DNA of 64,000 nt from Acinetobacter sp. 10FS3-1 (GCF_013343215.1 NZ_CP039144.1:62001-126000), one strand, 5' to 3'; shown: positions 8,437 through 17,096, numbered from the stretch's first letter. Numbers and translations: made by a program. Notes: generated by a model not told the origin, from the letters alone.

Positions 8437-9078
8437 TCACTTGACTGCAATTGGAATTAATTCAGTTTTAACTTTCTTGTTTTGCTTTTTCACTTCCTCA
8501 CAACCATTCGATGTAGTTGTGATTTTAGTGATTGTCTGGCTATTAGGTTTGATTTTAAATTCCGTTTCGATGTATTTATCTTTTCTACAGTCGTCGTACA
8601 TCATGGTTCCAGAATTTTCGCCAGAAGCCAGAACTTGCAGCTTATCCCCTTTGAATACAACTAAACTATTTGCCCCAGAGATTGCTCCACCACCTGAACT
8701 GCTTTGTTCTAATTCAACAATATCCAGGAGTTTCCCTTTATAGTTAGTTTTATGCACTTTGAAGGTGTTAGACTGACCGCCAAATTCATCTAGGATTTGA
8801 GCTTTTTTAGCGTCTGGACGAGTTAAAATATAACCACCCCAAAAATTACGCGCAGCATTTTCAAATTCCACCCCAGATATATACGCTTCTTCTCCATTAA
8901 CAAGCGTGATTTTTTCTGTCTTTACAAGTTGGATGGCTTTTTTCGGCTCTGCTGTTGATTGTTGAGCGTTTACAAGCCATTGTAAAATCTGAGCTTTAGT
9001 TGGGGCGGCAGCGTGAGCACCTGTTAATCCTAAAGTTGCGAGAACCGTACTTAATATAAGTTTTTTAACTTTCAACAT
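8437..9078 (-). CDS. secreted/periplasmic protein, 213 aa
   Basis: Clear signal peptide MLKVKKLILSTVLATLGL with probable cleavage after AHA (about residue 24). The mature part is beta-rich, with a Gly/Ser stretch (SSSGGGAISG) and two Cys (DDCRKDK, NGCEEVK) that could form a disulfide. No family recognised. Monocistronic on the minus strand; no shared promoter signal. Confidence 0.75.
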   Translation of the reverse strand: MLKVKKLILSTVLATLGLTGAHAAAPTKAQILQWLVNAQQSTAEPKKAIQLVKTEKITLVNGEEAYISGVEFENAARNFWGGYILTRPDAKKAQILDEFGGQSNTFKVHKTNYKGKLLDIVELEQSSSGGGAISGANSLVVFKGDKLQVLASGENSGTMMYDDCRKDKYIETEFKIKPNSQTITKITTTSNGCEEVKKQNKKVKTELIPIAVK

Positions 9079-9215
9079 TGTTCATTCTTCATGTTTATTA
9101 ATGGATACCCATATAGATCGCTCTATATGAAAACTGATTTTAGGTTTATCAACTTCAATCACAATTGCAAAAAAGATGAAAACTAAGCCTAATTAATGCC
9201 TTGATTTCTCCTTCT

Positions 9216-9341
9216 TTAATTTGAATTAATACTGACTGTTTGAGCTTTATGAGGATTATTGGCTTGCACATAATCCCATAGCTTGAATACGGACTTAGCA
9301 CCTTCACCATTGGCTACAGCTTTGATTTCAATAACCGCCTA
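9216..9341 (-). pseudogene. C-terminal gene fragment
   Basis: A 41-codon open frame with no start reads AVIEIKAVANGEGAKSVF... and ends QTVSINSN-stop; an in-frame TAG precedes it. The codon pattern looks like protein coding. Probably the tail of a deleted gene; source family not identified. The rest of the 9079-9412 gap shows nothing else. Confidence 0.45.
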
Positions 9342-9412
9342 ATGGGATAGAATAACATAATATTTTCCTGAGATATAATTCGCCACACAGGTCGATTGGC
9401 ACATATTATACA

Positions 9413-9497
9413 TTGACTTATGCCATGTTTTGAAGATATGATTTACAACATATAGAGCAGATCGCTCAACAGGTAGAGCCACCTGATTAAAGGCTTT
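9413..9497 (+). promoter_or_regulatory. promoter + H1 + pseudoknot leader
   Basis: TTGACT, 18 bp, TATGAT. H1 GAGC-agatc-GCTC; S1 CAGGT/ACCTG; S2 GAGCC/GGCTT (one G-U). ATG at 9516. Confidence 0.85.
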
Positions 9498-9515
9498 AGA
9501 TTTAGGATAACATCT

Positions 9516-9884
9516 ATGATTATCGACAAAGAATTACATCAGTTCCCTTTCTTGCAAGTGACTTTCCAAGTGGACGATGATGGCCTTCAATTTAATGAAT
9601 GTTTGGTTTTTGATTTGCGTGATATTGCAAAGCAATTAAATACGCCAATTGAGGGTTTGGACACGGATTCAGAAGATTTCTTTCTTTTAATCGCTAGAGG
9701 GTATGTTGACTTCCGGTGTGCAGATCATATTTACAATCTAGTCTCTTCTCGTCAGATTGGCTTAACTTTTTCAAACAATGATTTTGAAGCTGAAATCGTT
9801 TATACAGAACAGATCACCCAGGAATACTTTGATCGCCTGGAAACAGGTCTGATTGCAAACCTATACACCTTTCCAGAAGAATAA
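9516..9884 (+). CDS. hypothetical acidic protein, 122 aa
   Basis: Small acidic soluble protein (MIIDKELHQFPFLQV...), alternating strands and helices, ending ETGLIANLYTFPEE. No recognised family. Single-gene cassette with pseudoknot leader and a terminator 15 bp after the stop. Confidence 0.8.
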   Translation: MIIDKELHQFPFLQVTFQVDDDGLQFNECLVFDLRDIAKQLNTPIEGLDTDSEDFFLLIARGYVDFRCADHIYNLVSSRQIGLTFSNNDFEAEIVYTEQITQEYFDRLETGLIANLYTFPEE

Positions 9885-9898
9885 TTGATGGATTTGGA

Positions 9899-9926
9899 TG
9901 GAAGTCGGTAAAGGCTTCCATTTTTT
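9899..9926 (+). terminator. rho-independent terminator
   Basis: TGGAAG-loop-CTTCCA then six T. Confidence 0.75.
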
Positions 9927-9943
9927 ATTTGGCTTGTTAAAAG

Positions 9944-9974
9944 GCAGGTGTTAGATTTTTTAATATAAAAAATG
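9944..9974 (+). repeat. T/A element copy 3
   Basis: GGCAGGTGTTAGA variant, T-run, AATAT, A-run, ATG. The terminal ATG opens a 22-codon frame (9972-10040, ...GRKLKQAA-stop) that ends before the next terminator; it may be the fused tail of a deleted cassette gene. Confidence 0.7.
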
Positions 9975-10052
9975 CTTTTGAAAAAGACTATAAACATCCG
10001 AGTTGTGGTACTTGGGCGTAAGCTGAAACAAGCAGCATAAACGTCACCCAAC

Positions 10053-10084
10053 AAAAAAGCCTTGTCGATCACAAGGCTTTTTTA
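10053..10084. terminator. bidirectional terminator
   Basis: AAAAAGCCTTGT-cgatc-ACAAGGCTTTTT; can end the minus-strand operon 11609-10157 as well as plus-strand reads. Confidence 0.9.
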
Positions 10085-10123
10085 TTTCTGCTTTTATTTT
10101 TCAACTGTGGGTTCTGGCAACCA

Positions 10124-10155
10124 AATAAGCGTTAGATTTTCCAGTAGAAAAAATG
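10124..10155 (+). repeat. T/A element copy 4
   Basis: AATAAGCGTTAGA, T-run, CCAGTAG, A-run, ATG. It abuts the 3' end of the minus-strand operon. Confidence 0.75.
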
Positions 10156-10156
10156 C

Positions 10157-10438
10157 TTAATTAATTCTCCACATTTCTTCCAACAATGTATGTCGTCTGA
10201 ATGGTGATTTATCCTTAAAATATTTACCGCGTGGCACTTTGGCATTAAGTGGTAGCTTTTGCAGATATTCTTGGAATGGAGCCTCTGAATTACCAGGTAA
10301 CTTTCCATTTTTTACAGTATGTGAAATCCGATACTCTTCAACAATCTTATCCATTGTCTGAGTTACATCGGTTTTTGTGAATTTATATTTTCTGAATTGA
10401 CGCATGGTATCCACGATATAGCCATCAATAATATTCAT
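10157..10438 (-). CDS. hypothetical protein, 93 aa (operon gene 3)
   Basis: Basic 93-residue protein (MNIIDGYIVDTMRQFRKYKF...). Its ATG directly follows the stop of the upstream DUF2786 gene (TAA-ATG), so it is translationally linked in a three-gene minus-strand operon. No recognised domain. The N-terminus faintly resembles that of the 417-aa protein at 20479 (I-x-GY-x-x-x-T-x-R), a weak observation. Confidence 0.7.
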   Translation of the reverse strand: MNIIDGYIVDTMRQFRKYKFTKTDVTQTMDKIVEEYRISHTVKNGKLPGNSEAPFQEYLQKLPLNAKVPRGKYFKDKSPFRRHTLLEEMWRIN

Positions 10439-11167
10439 TTAACTTCCCTGGGTTAATAAGGCTTGTTGTTTGCCTTTACCATGAACACCGATATGAAGGT
10501 CTACATTTCTGCCTTCCCTAAAGCCTTCCTGAGCGTATTTTGTCAAACCTTGTTTATTTCGTGAGTTTGGTGTCATGGTTGCACTTTTTGTTTTCTGGTG
10601 GACGTAAGATTTAACGCGATCAGCAAAAGCCTGTTCTTCCGGTGTCTTTTCCTGTTGTATGAGGTCCTTGATTTTTTCTCTTACAGCAATGACCCATCCC
10701 TGACAGAAAGCATCCCCTATGCGCACCTTATTTGCGTGTAAAAGGCGTTTTTGAGCAGCCTGTTCAGCAATAAAGTCTTTGCGCTGCTTTTTTAAAGCAC
10801 GGTACAACACAGTGAAGGTGTAAACCGCAATTTCCGTATTTTCCTTCGCACCGACAAAGTTGATAATCATTTTCTTATTGCTACCCATAAAGCGATTAAA
10901 CATCACCTCACATTCAAGCAGCACGGCAACGACCCGGATTAATTCTGCCGTCCAGTCGGGTACTTTTGTTTTGGTGTCAGCATTCACCTGAGCAGTGACA
11001 ATCTCACTCAGCTCTACATCATTCATGGAAAGGTTATGTTTTTTCATCAAAGCATGCGCCTGGCGCAAGGCCACTTGAGCTTCATTTGCGTTGCTTGACT
11101 TACTGAGATTTAAACACTTCTTTATTTTGGCAAGAACACTATCTTGATCAGCAGCTTGATTACTCAT
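10439..11167 (-). CDS. DUF2786 domain protein, 242 aa
   Basis: I start it at MSNQAADQD (11167), which has a GGATGAT ribosome site and overlaps the previous stop by a few bases; the longer frame to 11260 runs into the upstream gene. Residues about 11-52 (LAKIKKCLNLSKSSNANEAQ...HALMKKHNL) match the DUF2786 helical hairpin; the rest fits the C-terminal region usual in this family (AVYTFTVLYRALKKQRKDF; GDAFCQGWVIAVREKI). Family members occur on phages and plasmids; biochemical role unknown. Confidence 0.8.
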   Translation of the reverse strand: MSNQAADQDSVLAKIKKCLNLSKSSNANEAQVALRQAHALMKKHNLSMNDVELSEIVTAQVNADTKTKVPDWTAELIRVVAVLLECEVMFNRFMGSNKKMIINFVGAKENTEIAVYTFTVLYRALKKQRKDFIAEQAAQKRLLHANKVRIGDAFCQGWVIAVREKIKDLIQQEKTPEEQAFADRVKSYVHQKTKSATMTPNSRNKQGLTKYAQEGFREGRNVDLHIGVHGKGKQQALLTQGS

Positions 11168-11609
11168 TATCATCCTCTGAAAACTGTGGTTTGCCATTGT
11201 AATAAAGCGGTAGTGCACTAAAAACCAGATACTCTGTTGCGTTTGGGTCAATATAAGCACGTTTCATGGTATCAGCCGGCAGTTCATCACTTTTTTTTAC
11301 ATACCCGAAGATCACTGTGACCTGAGCTGCAAACGGCAGTGCATCTACAAAATCTAAGGCTTTCTGGTATTCACCCAATTTGAAGCATTTACCTTGCTCA
11401 ACACTCACACTAATGAGCTTTTTCATAAACTTAGTTTTTGTGGTTACATCCCTACTGACAAAATGGAGCGGGTTTTGGGGGTTATTGATATACCACCCAA
11501 TAAAACGCGCATCCTCCGGGATTTCCAGATCATGTTTAATATCATTAAATGGTGGGATTTCGCGGTGGTCGCGTGTAGGTGCAACTCTGCGCTGTAGTTC
11601 TTGTTCCAT
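11160..11609 (-). CDS. hypothetical protein, 149 aa (operon gene 1)
   Basis: Start set at MEQELQRRVAP (11609) rather than the longer frame to 11663, which would run back into the divergent promoter. Mixed alpha/beta, with an acidic tail ending EDDNE. Its stop overlaps the start of the DUF2786 gene by 8 nt, indicating coupling. Divergent from 11761 and possibly sharing its promoter region. No recognised family. Confidence 0.7.
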   Translation of the reverse strand: MEQELQRRVAPTRDHREIPPFNDIKHDLEIPEDARFIGWYINNPQNPLHFVSRDVTTKTKFMKKLISVSVEQGKCFKLGEYQKALDFVDALPFAAQVTVIFGYVKKSDELPADTMKRAYIDPNATEYLVFSALPLYYNGKPQFSEDDNE

Positions 11610-11662
11610 ATACAACCTAAAGGGCTTGCAATATCTTGTGAGGTTTATAATAACGCATTGCA

Positions 11663-11746
11663 TTGACTTATGCCATGTTCTATAAGATAATGACTAATAA
11701 TTAATAGGTATTTTCACCGTACCGGGATGCCACCCGATTAAAGGCT
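11663..11746 (+). promoter_or_regulatory. promoter + weak H1 + pseudoknot leader
   Basis: TTGACT, 17 bp, GATAAT. H1 is weak (GGT-attttc-ACC). S1 CGGG/CCCG; S2 only GCC/GGC. One of the less stable copies. ATG at 11761. Confidence 0.65.
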
Positions 11747-11760
11747 ATAAGGTTTATCAG

Positions 11761-12204
11761 ATGAAAAAGAATTTTGCTCATTATCGCACTATGTTTATCC
11801 AGTTGGCATCCTTCATGGATGTGAACTTGCACAGCTCTGTCAGTGAAAACTTCATGGACTTTATGACCCGGAAGCTAGATTTCACCGTGGCTATGCCAAG
11901 CCAGGATGCTATGTCCTTCTACGCGAACCTTTCTCAGAATCCTGAGAAGCTAAAACTGTTAGGTTTGACCAAAAGCAGTGACTTTCTGCGTGTACAGACT
12001 AAGCAGCTTTGGTATCGTGAGAATGCTAATTATGTGGCTCCTGAATTATTTGACGCTGAATATGATCTTTGGTTTGCCCACCAATTGAACAAACTGTTTG
12101 ATGACCAGGTTCTTAAAGGCGATTTCCAGAAAACACAATTTTTAAAAGCTATGTTTGCTGATTTAAAACAGCGAATAGGGCTTTCAATAACACATGCAGT
12201 CTGA
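11761..12204 (+). CDS. hypothetical protein, 147 aa
   Basis: Soluble helical protein (MKKNFAHYRTMFIQLASFMD...) ending QRIGLSITHAV. No recognised family. It is the first gene of a two-gene unit: the start codon of the HD hydrolase lies 8 nt past its stop, with a ribosome site inside its last codons. Confidence 0.8.
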   Translation: MKKNFAHYRTMFIQLASFMDVNLHSSVSENFMDFMTRKLDFTVAMPSQDAMSFYANLSQNPEKLKLLGLTKSSDFLRVQTKQLWYRENANYVAPELFDAEYDLWFAHQLNKLFDDQVLKGDFQKTQFLKAMFADLKQRIGLSITHAV

Positions 12205-12211
12205 GGATTTT

Positions 12212-12661
12212 ATGGCTACCGCAAAACTTGCTGAACAACTGGCTATCGAACGTCATTATGGACAATTTGATAAAGCCGGCGAGCCTTATATTAAACATCC
12301 TGAGCGTGTGGCGAATGCTGTTAATACCCCAGAGGAAAAAATGGCAGCGTGGATGCACGACCTCATAGAAGATACCGACACCACAGCAGATGAATTGCTA
12401 AAGTTGGGATTTCCAGTGACGGTCGTTGATGCGATCTTGTCACTGACTAAGCGACCGGGCGAATCCAGAGTTTCAGCAGCTCACCGCACCGCAGCAAACC
12501 GCATTGGGGTAGCTGTAAAATTAGCTGATGTTGCTGACAATATGAACTTAGACCGGTTGCCCCAGGTAACAGAAAAAGACCTGGCGCGGTTGGAAGAATA
12601 CAAGCAAGTCAAATTGATTTTAGAGGATGCGAAGGTCAACCGGTGGAATAACTTTCAATAA
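12212..12661 (+). CDS. HD-domain (p)ppGpp hydrolase-like protein
   Basis: 149 residues from ATG 12212 (GAGGA ribosome site 12203-12207; the ATG at 12194 is weaker). A short stand-alone HD domain: ERHYGQ...YIKHPERVA (first metal His, about residues 12-30), then AAWMHDLIEDTDT with the HD pair and ED motif (about 45-57), and VAVKLADVADNMNL (the late Asp, about 105-118). This is the pattern of SpoT/MESH1-like small alarmone hydrolases, which remove pyrophosphate from (p)ppGpp with Mn2+; other nucleotide substrates are possible. No synthetase domain is attached. Confidence 0.85.
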   Translation: MATAKLAEQLAIERHYGQFDKAGEPYIKHPERVANAVNTPEEKMAAWMHDLIEDTDTTADELLKLGFPVTVVDAILSLTKRPGESRVSAAHRTAANRIGVAVKLADVADNMNLDRLPQVTEKDLARLEEYKQVKLILEDAKVNRWNNFQ

Positions 12662-12687
12662 AAAAGCCCTTTTGAAAGGGCTTTTTG
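12659..12687 (+). terminator. rho-independent terminator
   Basis: AAAAAGCCCTTTTGAAAGGGCTTTTT-type hairpin directly after the HD gene. Confidence 0.9.
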
Positions 12688-12712
12688 TCAGTTCCAATAT
12701 TACAAAGAACTG

Positions 12713-12775
12713 TGCGACAAATTTACTATTCAATGTTGCGACAAGCCCAATAATTTGCATTCAACTATGCGACAA
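12713..12775 (+). repeat. three TGCGACAA direct repeats
   Basis: TGCGACAA at 12713, 12737 and 12768, each preceded by CAA/AAC-type sequence, irregular 24- and 31-bp spacing. In the gap between the HD terminator and the convergent gene at 12826. Possibly binding sites; no other support. Confidence 0.4.
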
Positions 12776-12825
12776 AATTTATGAACAAGATTTACCAGTT
12801 TCGTTATTTAGAACTCACACTTTTT

Positions 12826-13434
12826 TTATATTAATGATTGTTTGAACTGTTCAATCAGTTTTAAAGATTCGATTTCCTTTGCAGTAGGCTTCTTCTTATC
12901 CCTGAGTTTAGTTTCCAGATCAACAAGTTCATTAACTGCTTTAAAGTATCCACTTGATACATACTTCATAAGATTACGGATGTATTCATGATCTTCCAGA
13001 ATATTGTAGCCAGGCACATCAGAATACTTGCTGCTGTACACGAGATTGAAGTATTGCGCATCTTTGTCCTGTATGTCTTTCAGAGCGTTAAAGGCTGTGC
13101 TGCGTTGTTCAAAACTTCCATGTTCTACCAGGTATAAAGTTGCATACCGATTCCCCTGCTGATCAAGCTTGACCATATCTTTACGAACCTTCTCAGCAAC
13201 AGCCTGACGTTTTTTTTCTGCTTTCGCATAGTCGTATTGATCAATAAAGGCGATCATGTAATACGACATGATACAAAGCCAAATCCAGGGAATAGCCACC
13301 ACTAAAAGTAGTTTGTAGGCAAATTTGATCTCACGCGATTTGTATTCTGCTTTTTTTAACTGATCTTGCAGCTCTTGAGGTACATTATCTTCGTGTTCAT
13401 AGGTCTGCATTGGTGTTTCGAGGAACTTAATCAT
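12826..13434 (-). CDS. membrane-anchored protein, 202 aa
   Basis: One strong hydrophobic segment at about residues 41-66 (LLLVVAIPWIWLCIMSYYMIAF), flanked by a basic N-terminal cytoplasmic part and a long charged helical part. Starts MIKFLETPMQTYEHED. Overlaps the upstream gene by 4 nt (ATGA), so the pair is co-translated. No family recognised. Confidence 0.75.
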   Translation of the reverse strand: MIKFLETPMQTYEHEDNVPQELQDQLKKAEYKSREIKFAYKLLLVVAIPWIWLCIMSYYMIAFIDQYDYAKAEKKRQAVAEKVRKDMVKLDQQGNRYATLYLVEHGSFEQRSTAFNALKDIQDKDAQYFNLVYSSKYSDVPGYNILEDHEYIRNLMKYVSSGYFKAVNELVDLETKLRDKKKPTAKEIESLKLIEQFKQSLI

Positions 13435-13955
13435 TTTGCGACCTCAATATATTTCTCTTCGATCAGTTTCACACTTCCAAGCTCCATGCCTTTAGTTTTA
13501 AGAGCTTTGATTTCCGAGTGATCTAATCCTTTAAATTCTGGATTCTCTTTTTTTAGGGTTTCATCCGTTTTAAGTAGAGCTTCAATTACTTGAGGATTAT
13601 CTGTGTTGTATGCCAGAGCTTTAATCTTCTGAAATTCCGTTTTACTTGCATTGCCTGACATTCCCAACCAGATCAGGGCATCCTCATTGCCGGTGGCAGC
13701 TAGGTTTATTGCATGCTCAACATAAACTGGCTGATTTTCCAGGGATTGCTTTTTCTTGGTCTTATTACGTTTTTCAACTACGGCGCACAATGTTAATGTC
13801 ACAGAAATAATCATCAAAGCAAGACAGACGATAATAATTTTTCGACCCAAAAAAATTGAGTTCTGATGAACCAGAATTTTCTCGTGGGTTTGCTCAAGAT
13901 TGAGCTTATTCTTAGGTAGCTCAATAGAAGCTGCTTGCGATAATTCGCTTGTCAT
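13431..13955 (-). CDS. membrane-anchored protein, 174 aa
   Basis: First gene of the pair. One hydrophobic helix at about residues 38-60 (KIIIVCLALMIISVTLTLCAVV); the C-terminal half is helical and charged (GNEDALIWLGMSGNASKTEFQKIKAL, reminiscent of Sel1/TPR helices but not convincing). Likely forms a complex with the next product, judging only from coupling and matching topology. Confidence 0.75.
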   Translation of the reverse strand: MTSELSQAASIELPKNKLNLEQTHEKILVHQNSIFLGRKIIIVCLALMIISVTLTLCAVVEKRNKTKKKQSLENQPVYVEHAINLAATGNEDALIWLGMSGNASKTEFQKIKALAYNTDNPQVIEALLKTDETLKKENPEFKGLDHSEIKALKTKGMELGSVKLIEEKYIEVAK

Positions 13956-14028
13956 TTTTTCGCGTACTCTTAACCAGTAGTAACGATGCGCATTATGCCC
14001 TAAAACCGTTAAAATGCCTATACAAAGA

Positions 14029-14060
14029 GGTAAGCATTAGATTTTTTTAGTAAAAAAATG
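14029..14060 (+). repeat. T/A element copy 5
   Basis: AGGTAAGCATTAGA variant, T-run, AGT, A-run, ATG. Confidence 0.7.
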
Positions 14061-14086
14061 TCGAGGCTTCTCTAAGAGAGATCATG

Positions 14087-14168
14087 TTGACTTATGCCAT
14101 GTTTTACCGCTATAATCTCCACTATATCGAGCAGTTAAGCTCACCAGGAAGCCCCCTGATTATGGGTT
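14087..14168 (+). promoter_or_regulatory. promoter + H1 + pseudoknot leader
   Basis: TTGACT, TATAAT (14111-14116). H1 GAGC-agttaa-GCTC; S1 CAGG/CCTG; S2 AGCCC/GGGTT, register-shifted but still paired. ATG at 14188. Confidence 0.85.
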
Positions 14169-14187
14169 AATACAGGATTCAGAAATT

Positions 14188-16089
14188 ATGAATATGTCCG
14201 AATATGCCATCCAGTCGGTAGCCAAGTTTCAAGCCTTGCTTGAAGAGCATGACGCTTACATTTACACGTATGAAATGAGCTTTAAGTATCGTCTGGAAAA
14301 TGTGTTAAAAACGCTTCAATTCGACGATTCAGGCATTACAGCTATGGTGATGGTCAAAGACCTGTATGGTCAGTTTGGCAGTGCAGCGCATATTCGTATT
14401 AATGCCATTGATAATAAATTCGATAAAGTCCTTAAATTTCGCCAAGATTTACTAGAAGTCAAAGAGCTGATTCAGCAATCCCAGATCGTTGAACAGATGC
14501 AGCATATATCTGGTTTGATTGAGAATTACTTTAAGAAGGCTGATCAGGGTATTTCCCCGGATATGCGTAATCTCCTGGATGACCACGGCAAGGTAGTTGA
14601 TGTATATACAAAGACCCTGAAAAGCTCTAAGGACTTCGATGTTCTGGTATTCAATAAAGGGAAAAATGCTGTCGAAGGCAGTAAACTCGAATTATTCTCG
14701 CCGGTGTATGTATGGCGTGACTTCAACTCACTTCAAGCCCATCAGCATAAGTTTGAAGATGGTGTTTATTTCTGCTTCGTAGATCGCGTATTTGGGTTCG
14801 TCTATAAGAACGGTGAAAACCTCGTGGTTGTATCGGACACGATGGAATATAACTATCTGCGCCGTCATATCAGTGATCGTTTTATCCCTTCCAATAAGAA
14901 TAATACGGATGCCGGATATTACTTACCCTATCAGTTATTAAAGACCGAATATGGCAAGATGGACGTTCAGCTTTATAACTTTGAAACAGCCGAAGCATTT
15001 GCCAACCAGACCACTCCAAGCGTCTTGTGCGATATATCTGAGCTACCGGTAGAATCACTGGTCTATGTGGTGCTCATGTTTGAGCTATTGGTGAAGAAAT
15101 ATGGCTTCGCTACTGATCTTCTGGATGCAGAGCCAATCACCACGCATGGTACAAACCATATCTTTGATAAAGCCATCGAATACAAATCAAGTCAAAAGCT
15201 GATTACGGTGGATGAATTACGTCATAGTGTGTTTCATGCACTATTCCCCGAACAGAGCTACAGTGCTTACAATACACGCTTAGAAGAACGATTCTCCCAC
15301 TTGGTAGATCAACGCTTGCTGAATCTGGTTAAACATAATGGTCAGGTGTTCTGCCCTGATGAATCAGGTCGATACGTGCCGTTTACCGAAAAGATTAAAT
15401 ATAAGTACGGTGAGTTTAATAATACGGATGAATTAAAGCTTCTTGCGTTTGATTTGACGATGGTTGGTACGCCGGACCAGTTGGAAGAACTGCGTTACCG
15501 GGTGGCACGAAAGAACTATGCAGCTATGCTAGACATGCACACCAAATCGTACATGAGTGAGAAGCTGCCTGAAATCCGCAAATACCTGAAAAAGAAGTTC
15601 TATGACAACCTAGAAAACCTAGAAACGATCATGGGCTACCAGTCTATTCAGGTTCAAAATCATCTAGGTAGAGAAACACCGTGGTCCTTGATGGTGTCAG
15701 AACAATATGACCCTAAGATTAAGAGCTACCCACAATCACAATGGCTCCGCACTCATATCAGCGAGCGTGACCCTGGCTCGTCTGTATTACGTTGCTACGA
15801 AACAGGTTCAAAACGATTCCAGACCATCATGTTCAGAGTAGGTTCAGCAGAACAGTTAGCTTTCTTGTTGAATGTGCCAGTAAACAAGCTGCCTGACCCA
15901 TTAAAAGAATACCGTTATGATAGTTTCGACCGTCATTGCAAATTAGACCCTGTAGATCAGATCGAAAGTATCTGGGAGCAACGACTACTTGAATTTGAAG
16001 TTGTGGTCAGCAAATCGCATTACAACAGCATCCGTAAGAAAACTAACCCGCAGTATCTTGAAACGATTAAGGCAACTGCACAACTTTAA
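14188..16089 (+). CDS. large hypothetical protein, 633 aa
   Basis: Largest pseudoknot-led product. Soluble, rich in aromatic and charged residues; starts MNMSEYAIQSVAKFQALLEE and ends QYLETIKATAQL. No Walker, HTH, nuclease or transmembrane pattern found by eye. Possibly a multi-domain structural or enzymatic protein; not recognised. It is followed 63 bp later by 16153, probably in the same transcript. Confidence 0.85.
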   Translation: MNMSEYAIQSVAKFQALLEEHDAYIYTYEMSFKYRLENVLKTLQFDDSGITAMVMVKDLYGQFGSAAHIRINAIDNKFDKVLKFRQDLLEVKELIQQSQIVEQMQHISGLIENYFKKADQGISPDMRNLLDDHGKVVDVYTKTLKSSKDFDVLVFNKGKNAVEGSKLELFSPVYVWRDFNSLQAHQHKFEDGVYFCFVDRVFGFVYKNGENLVVVSDTMEYNYLRRHISDRFIPSNKNNTDAGYYLPYQLLKTEYGKMDVQLYNFETAEAFANQTTPSVLCDISELPVESLVYVVLMFELLVKKYGFATDLLDAEPITTHGTNHIFDKAIEYKSSQKLITVDELRHSVFHALFPEQSYSAYNTRLEERFSHLVDQRLLNLVKHNGQVFCPDESGRYVPFTEKIKYKYGEFNNTDELKLLAFDLTMVGTPDQLEELRYRVARKNYAAMLDMHTKSYMSEKLPEIRKYLKKKFYDNLENLETIMGYQSIQVQNHLGRETPWSLMVSEQYDPKIKSYPQSQWLRTHISERDPGSSVLRCYETGSKRFQTIMFRVGSAEQLAFLLNVPVNKLPDPLKEYRYDSFDRHCKLDPVDQIESIWEQRLLEFEVVVSKSHYNSIRKKTNPQYLETIKATAQL

Positions 16090-16152
16090 AATCAACCTTT
16101 GCCCTTCTGTAGAAACATAGAGGGGTTTTAATTTAACTATAGGAAAATAGAT

Positions 16153-16653
16153 ATGGGTATTGCTCACGAATTACCGCAACTGACCGATAAAATTGACTTA
16201 ATGGCTACTAAAGCTGCGCGTATTCCTGATGTTCTGTATATCCCGCTTCAAGCCTACCACCAGACTGAAACCTTCATTGAAGATTTCCTTGAGGGTTTAA
16301 CCAAAAAAGAAGTACAGGCATTAAATGATCAATGGAATGGCTTTGCAGACCTCTACAAGAGCTGCAAGAAACGCAATATCAAGCAGTTTGCCGAAGAGTT
16401 TGCCATTGATCTATGTCTGCATAATCCTTTTGCGTACCTGGTAAAAATTGAAACAGCTCAATCCATAAATTCGGTTGAATTTGTGAATGGTGAAGTTAAA
16501 GGATTCAGTTATTCTTGGAGTTCATCGTCTTGGGTTTGGCGTTTTGCGAAAGATATGGACCATGCTGTAGATCAGGCGGTTGAAATTGCCAAAGCCAATA
16601 TCGTAAAGCATGGAAAACGTCTTGAAGAAAAAGCCAAAGATTCCCAGGCATAA
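16153..16653 (+). CDS. hypothetical protein, 166 aa
   Basis: Helical, Lys/Glu-rich protein starting MGIAHELPQLTDKIDLM with a Trp/Ser-rich stretch (YSWSSSSWVWRF) near residues 115-130. It has no promoter of its own, so it is probably the second gene of the 14188 transcript; ribosome site TAGGAAA. No family recognised. Confidence 0.75.
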   Translation: MGIAHELPQLTDKIDLMATKAARIPDVLYIPLQAYHQTETFIEDFLEGLTKKEVQALNDQWNGFADLYKSCKKRNIKQFAEEFAIDLCLHNPFAYLVKIETAQSINSVEFVNGEVKGFSYSWSSSSWVWRFAKDMDHAVDQAVEIAKANIVKHGKRLEEKAKDSQA

Positions 16654-16676
16654 TTTTTCCCAAATTGGAATCAGTT

Positions 16677-16790
16677 ATGGTTTATGCTGAACAACAATAC
16701 TTAGACTTGTTACGTGATCTGTTAGACGCGCCGTTTAAGGATGGTAGAACAAATACCGGGAAAAGCTCCGCATATTGCAGGGCTTTTTGA
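16677..16790 (+). pseudogene. possible thymidylate-synthase N-terminal remnant
   Basis: ATG at 16677 opens a frame that reads EQQYLDLLRDLLDAPFKDG then RTNTG before running into a terminator hairpin (AAAGC...GCTTTTT, about 16759-16787). The pattern YLDLLRDxL...RTxTG is how ThyA proteins begin (YLDLLxDVL...DRTGTGT). Only about 27 codons survive, so it cannot be functional. The match is by eye and modest. Confidence 0.35.
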
Positions 16791-16807
16791 TTTCCAGTCG
16801 GAGTGAA

Positions 16808-16954
16808 TTAAAAGTTCAGACTAATACCTACCTGACCAGAGTTATTGTTACGGCTGTCAGCAGTTGCACCCATTTTGAAGGTTACAGACTGGATAGATTT
16901 GAAAGAAATCTCAACCACGGTAGAAGCACCTACAGCGAAGAGCCAACCACCTCA
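16808..16954 (-). pseudogene. outer-membrane beta-barrel C-terminal fragment
   Basis: Reading the minus strand, about 48 codons run GGWLFAVGASTVVEISFKSI... and end GQVGISLNF-stop. Alternating polar/hydrophobic strands and a terminal Phe are the signature of the last strands of an outer-membrane barrel (BamA recognition). No start or upstream part remains. A relic of a chromosomal-type gene. Confidence 0.55.
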
Positions 16955-16970
16955 TTTTAGGTTTTTATTA

Positions 16971-17096
16971 TTTCCTTATGCCATGTTTTAGGTGGTTAAT
17001 TTCTAATTTGAAACTGTACATTCCACCCTTAAAATGATAGAATAAAAACTTAGATAACAAACTGTTATAGCGGAAATGCCACCGTATTTTTGGCAT
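16971..17096 (+). promoter_or_regulatory. divergent promoter + H1 + pseudoknot leader
   Basis: TTTCCT replaces TTGACT; shared TATGCCATGTTTTA core; GTTAAT. H1 ATAACA-aac-TGTTAT; S1 GCGG/CCGT; S2 ATGCC/GGCAT (compensated). ATG at 17116. Confidence 0.75.
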
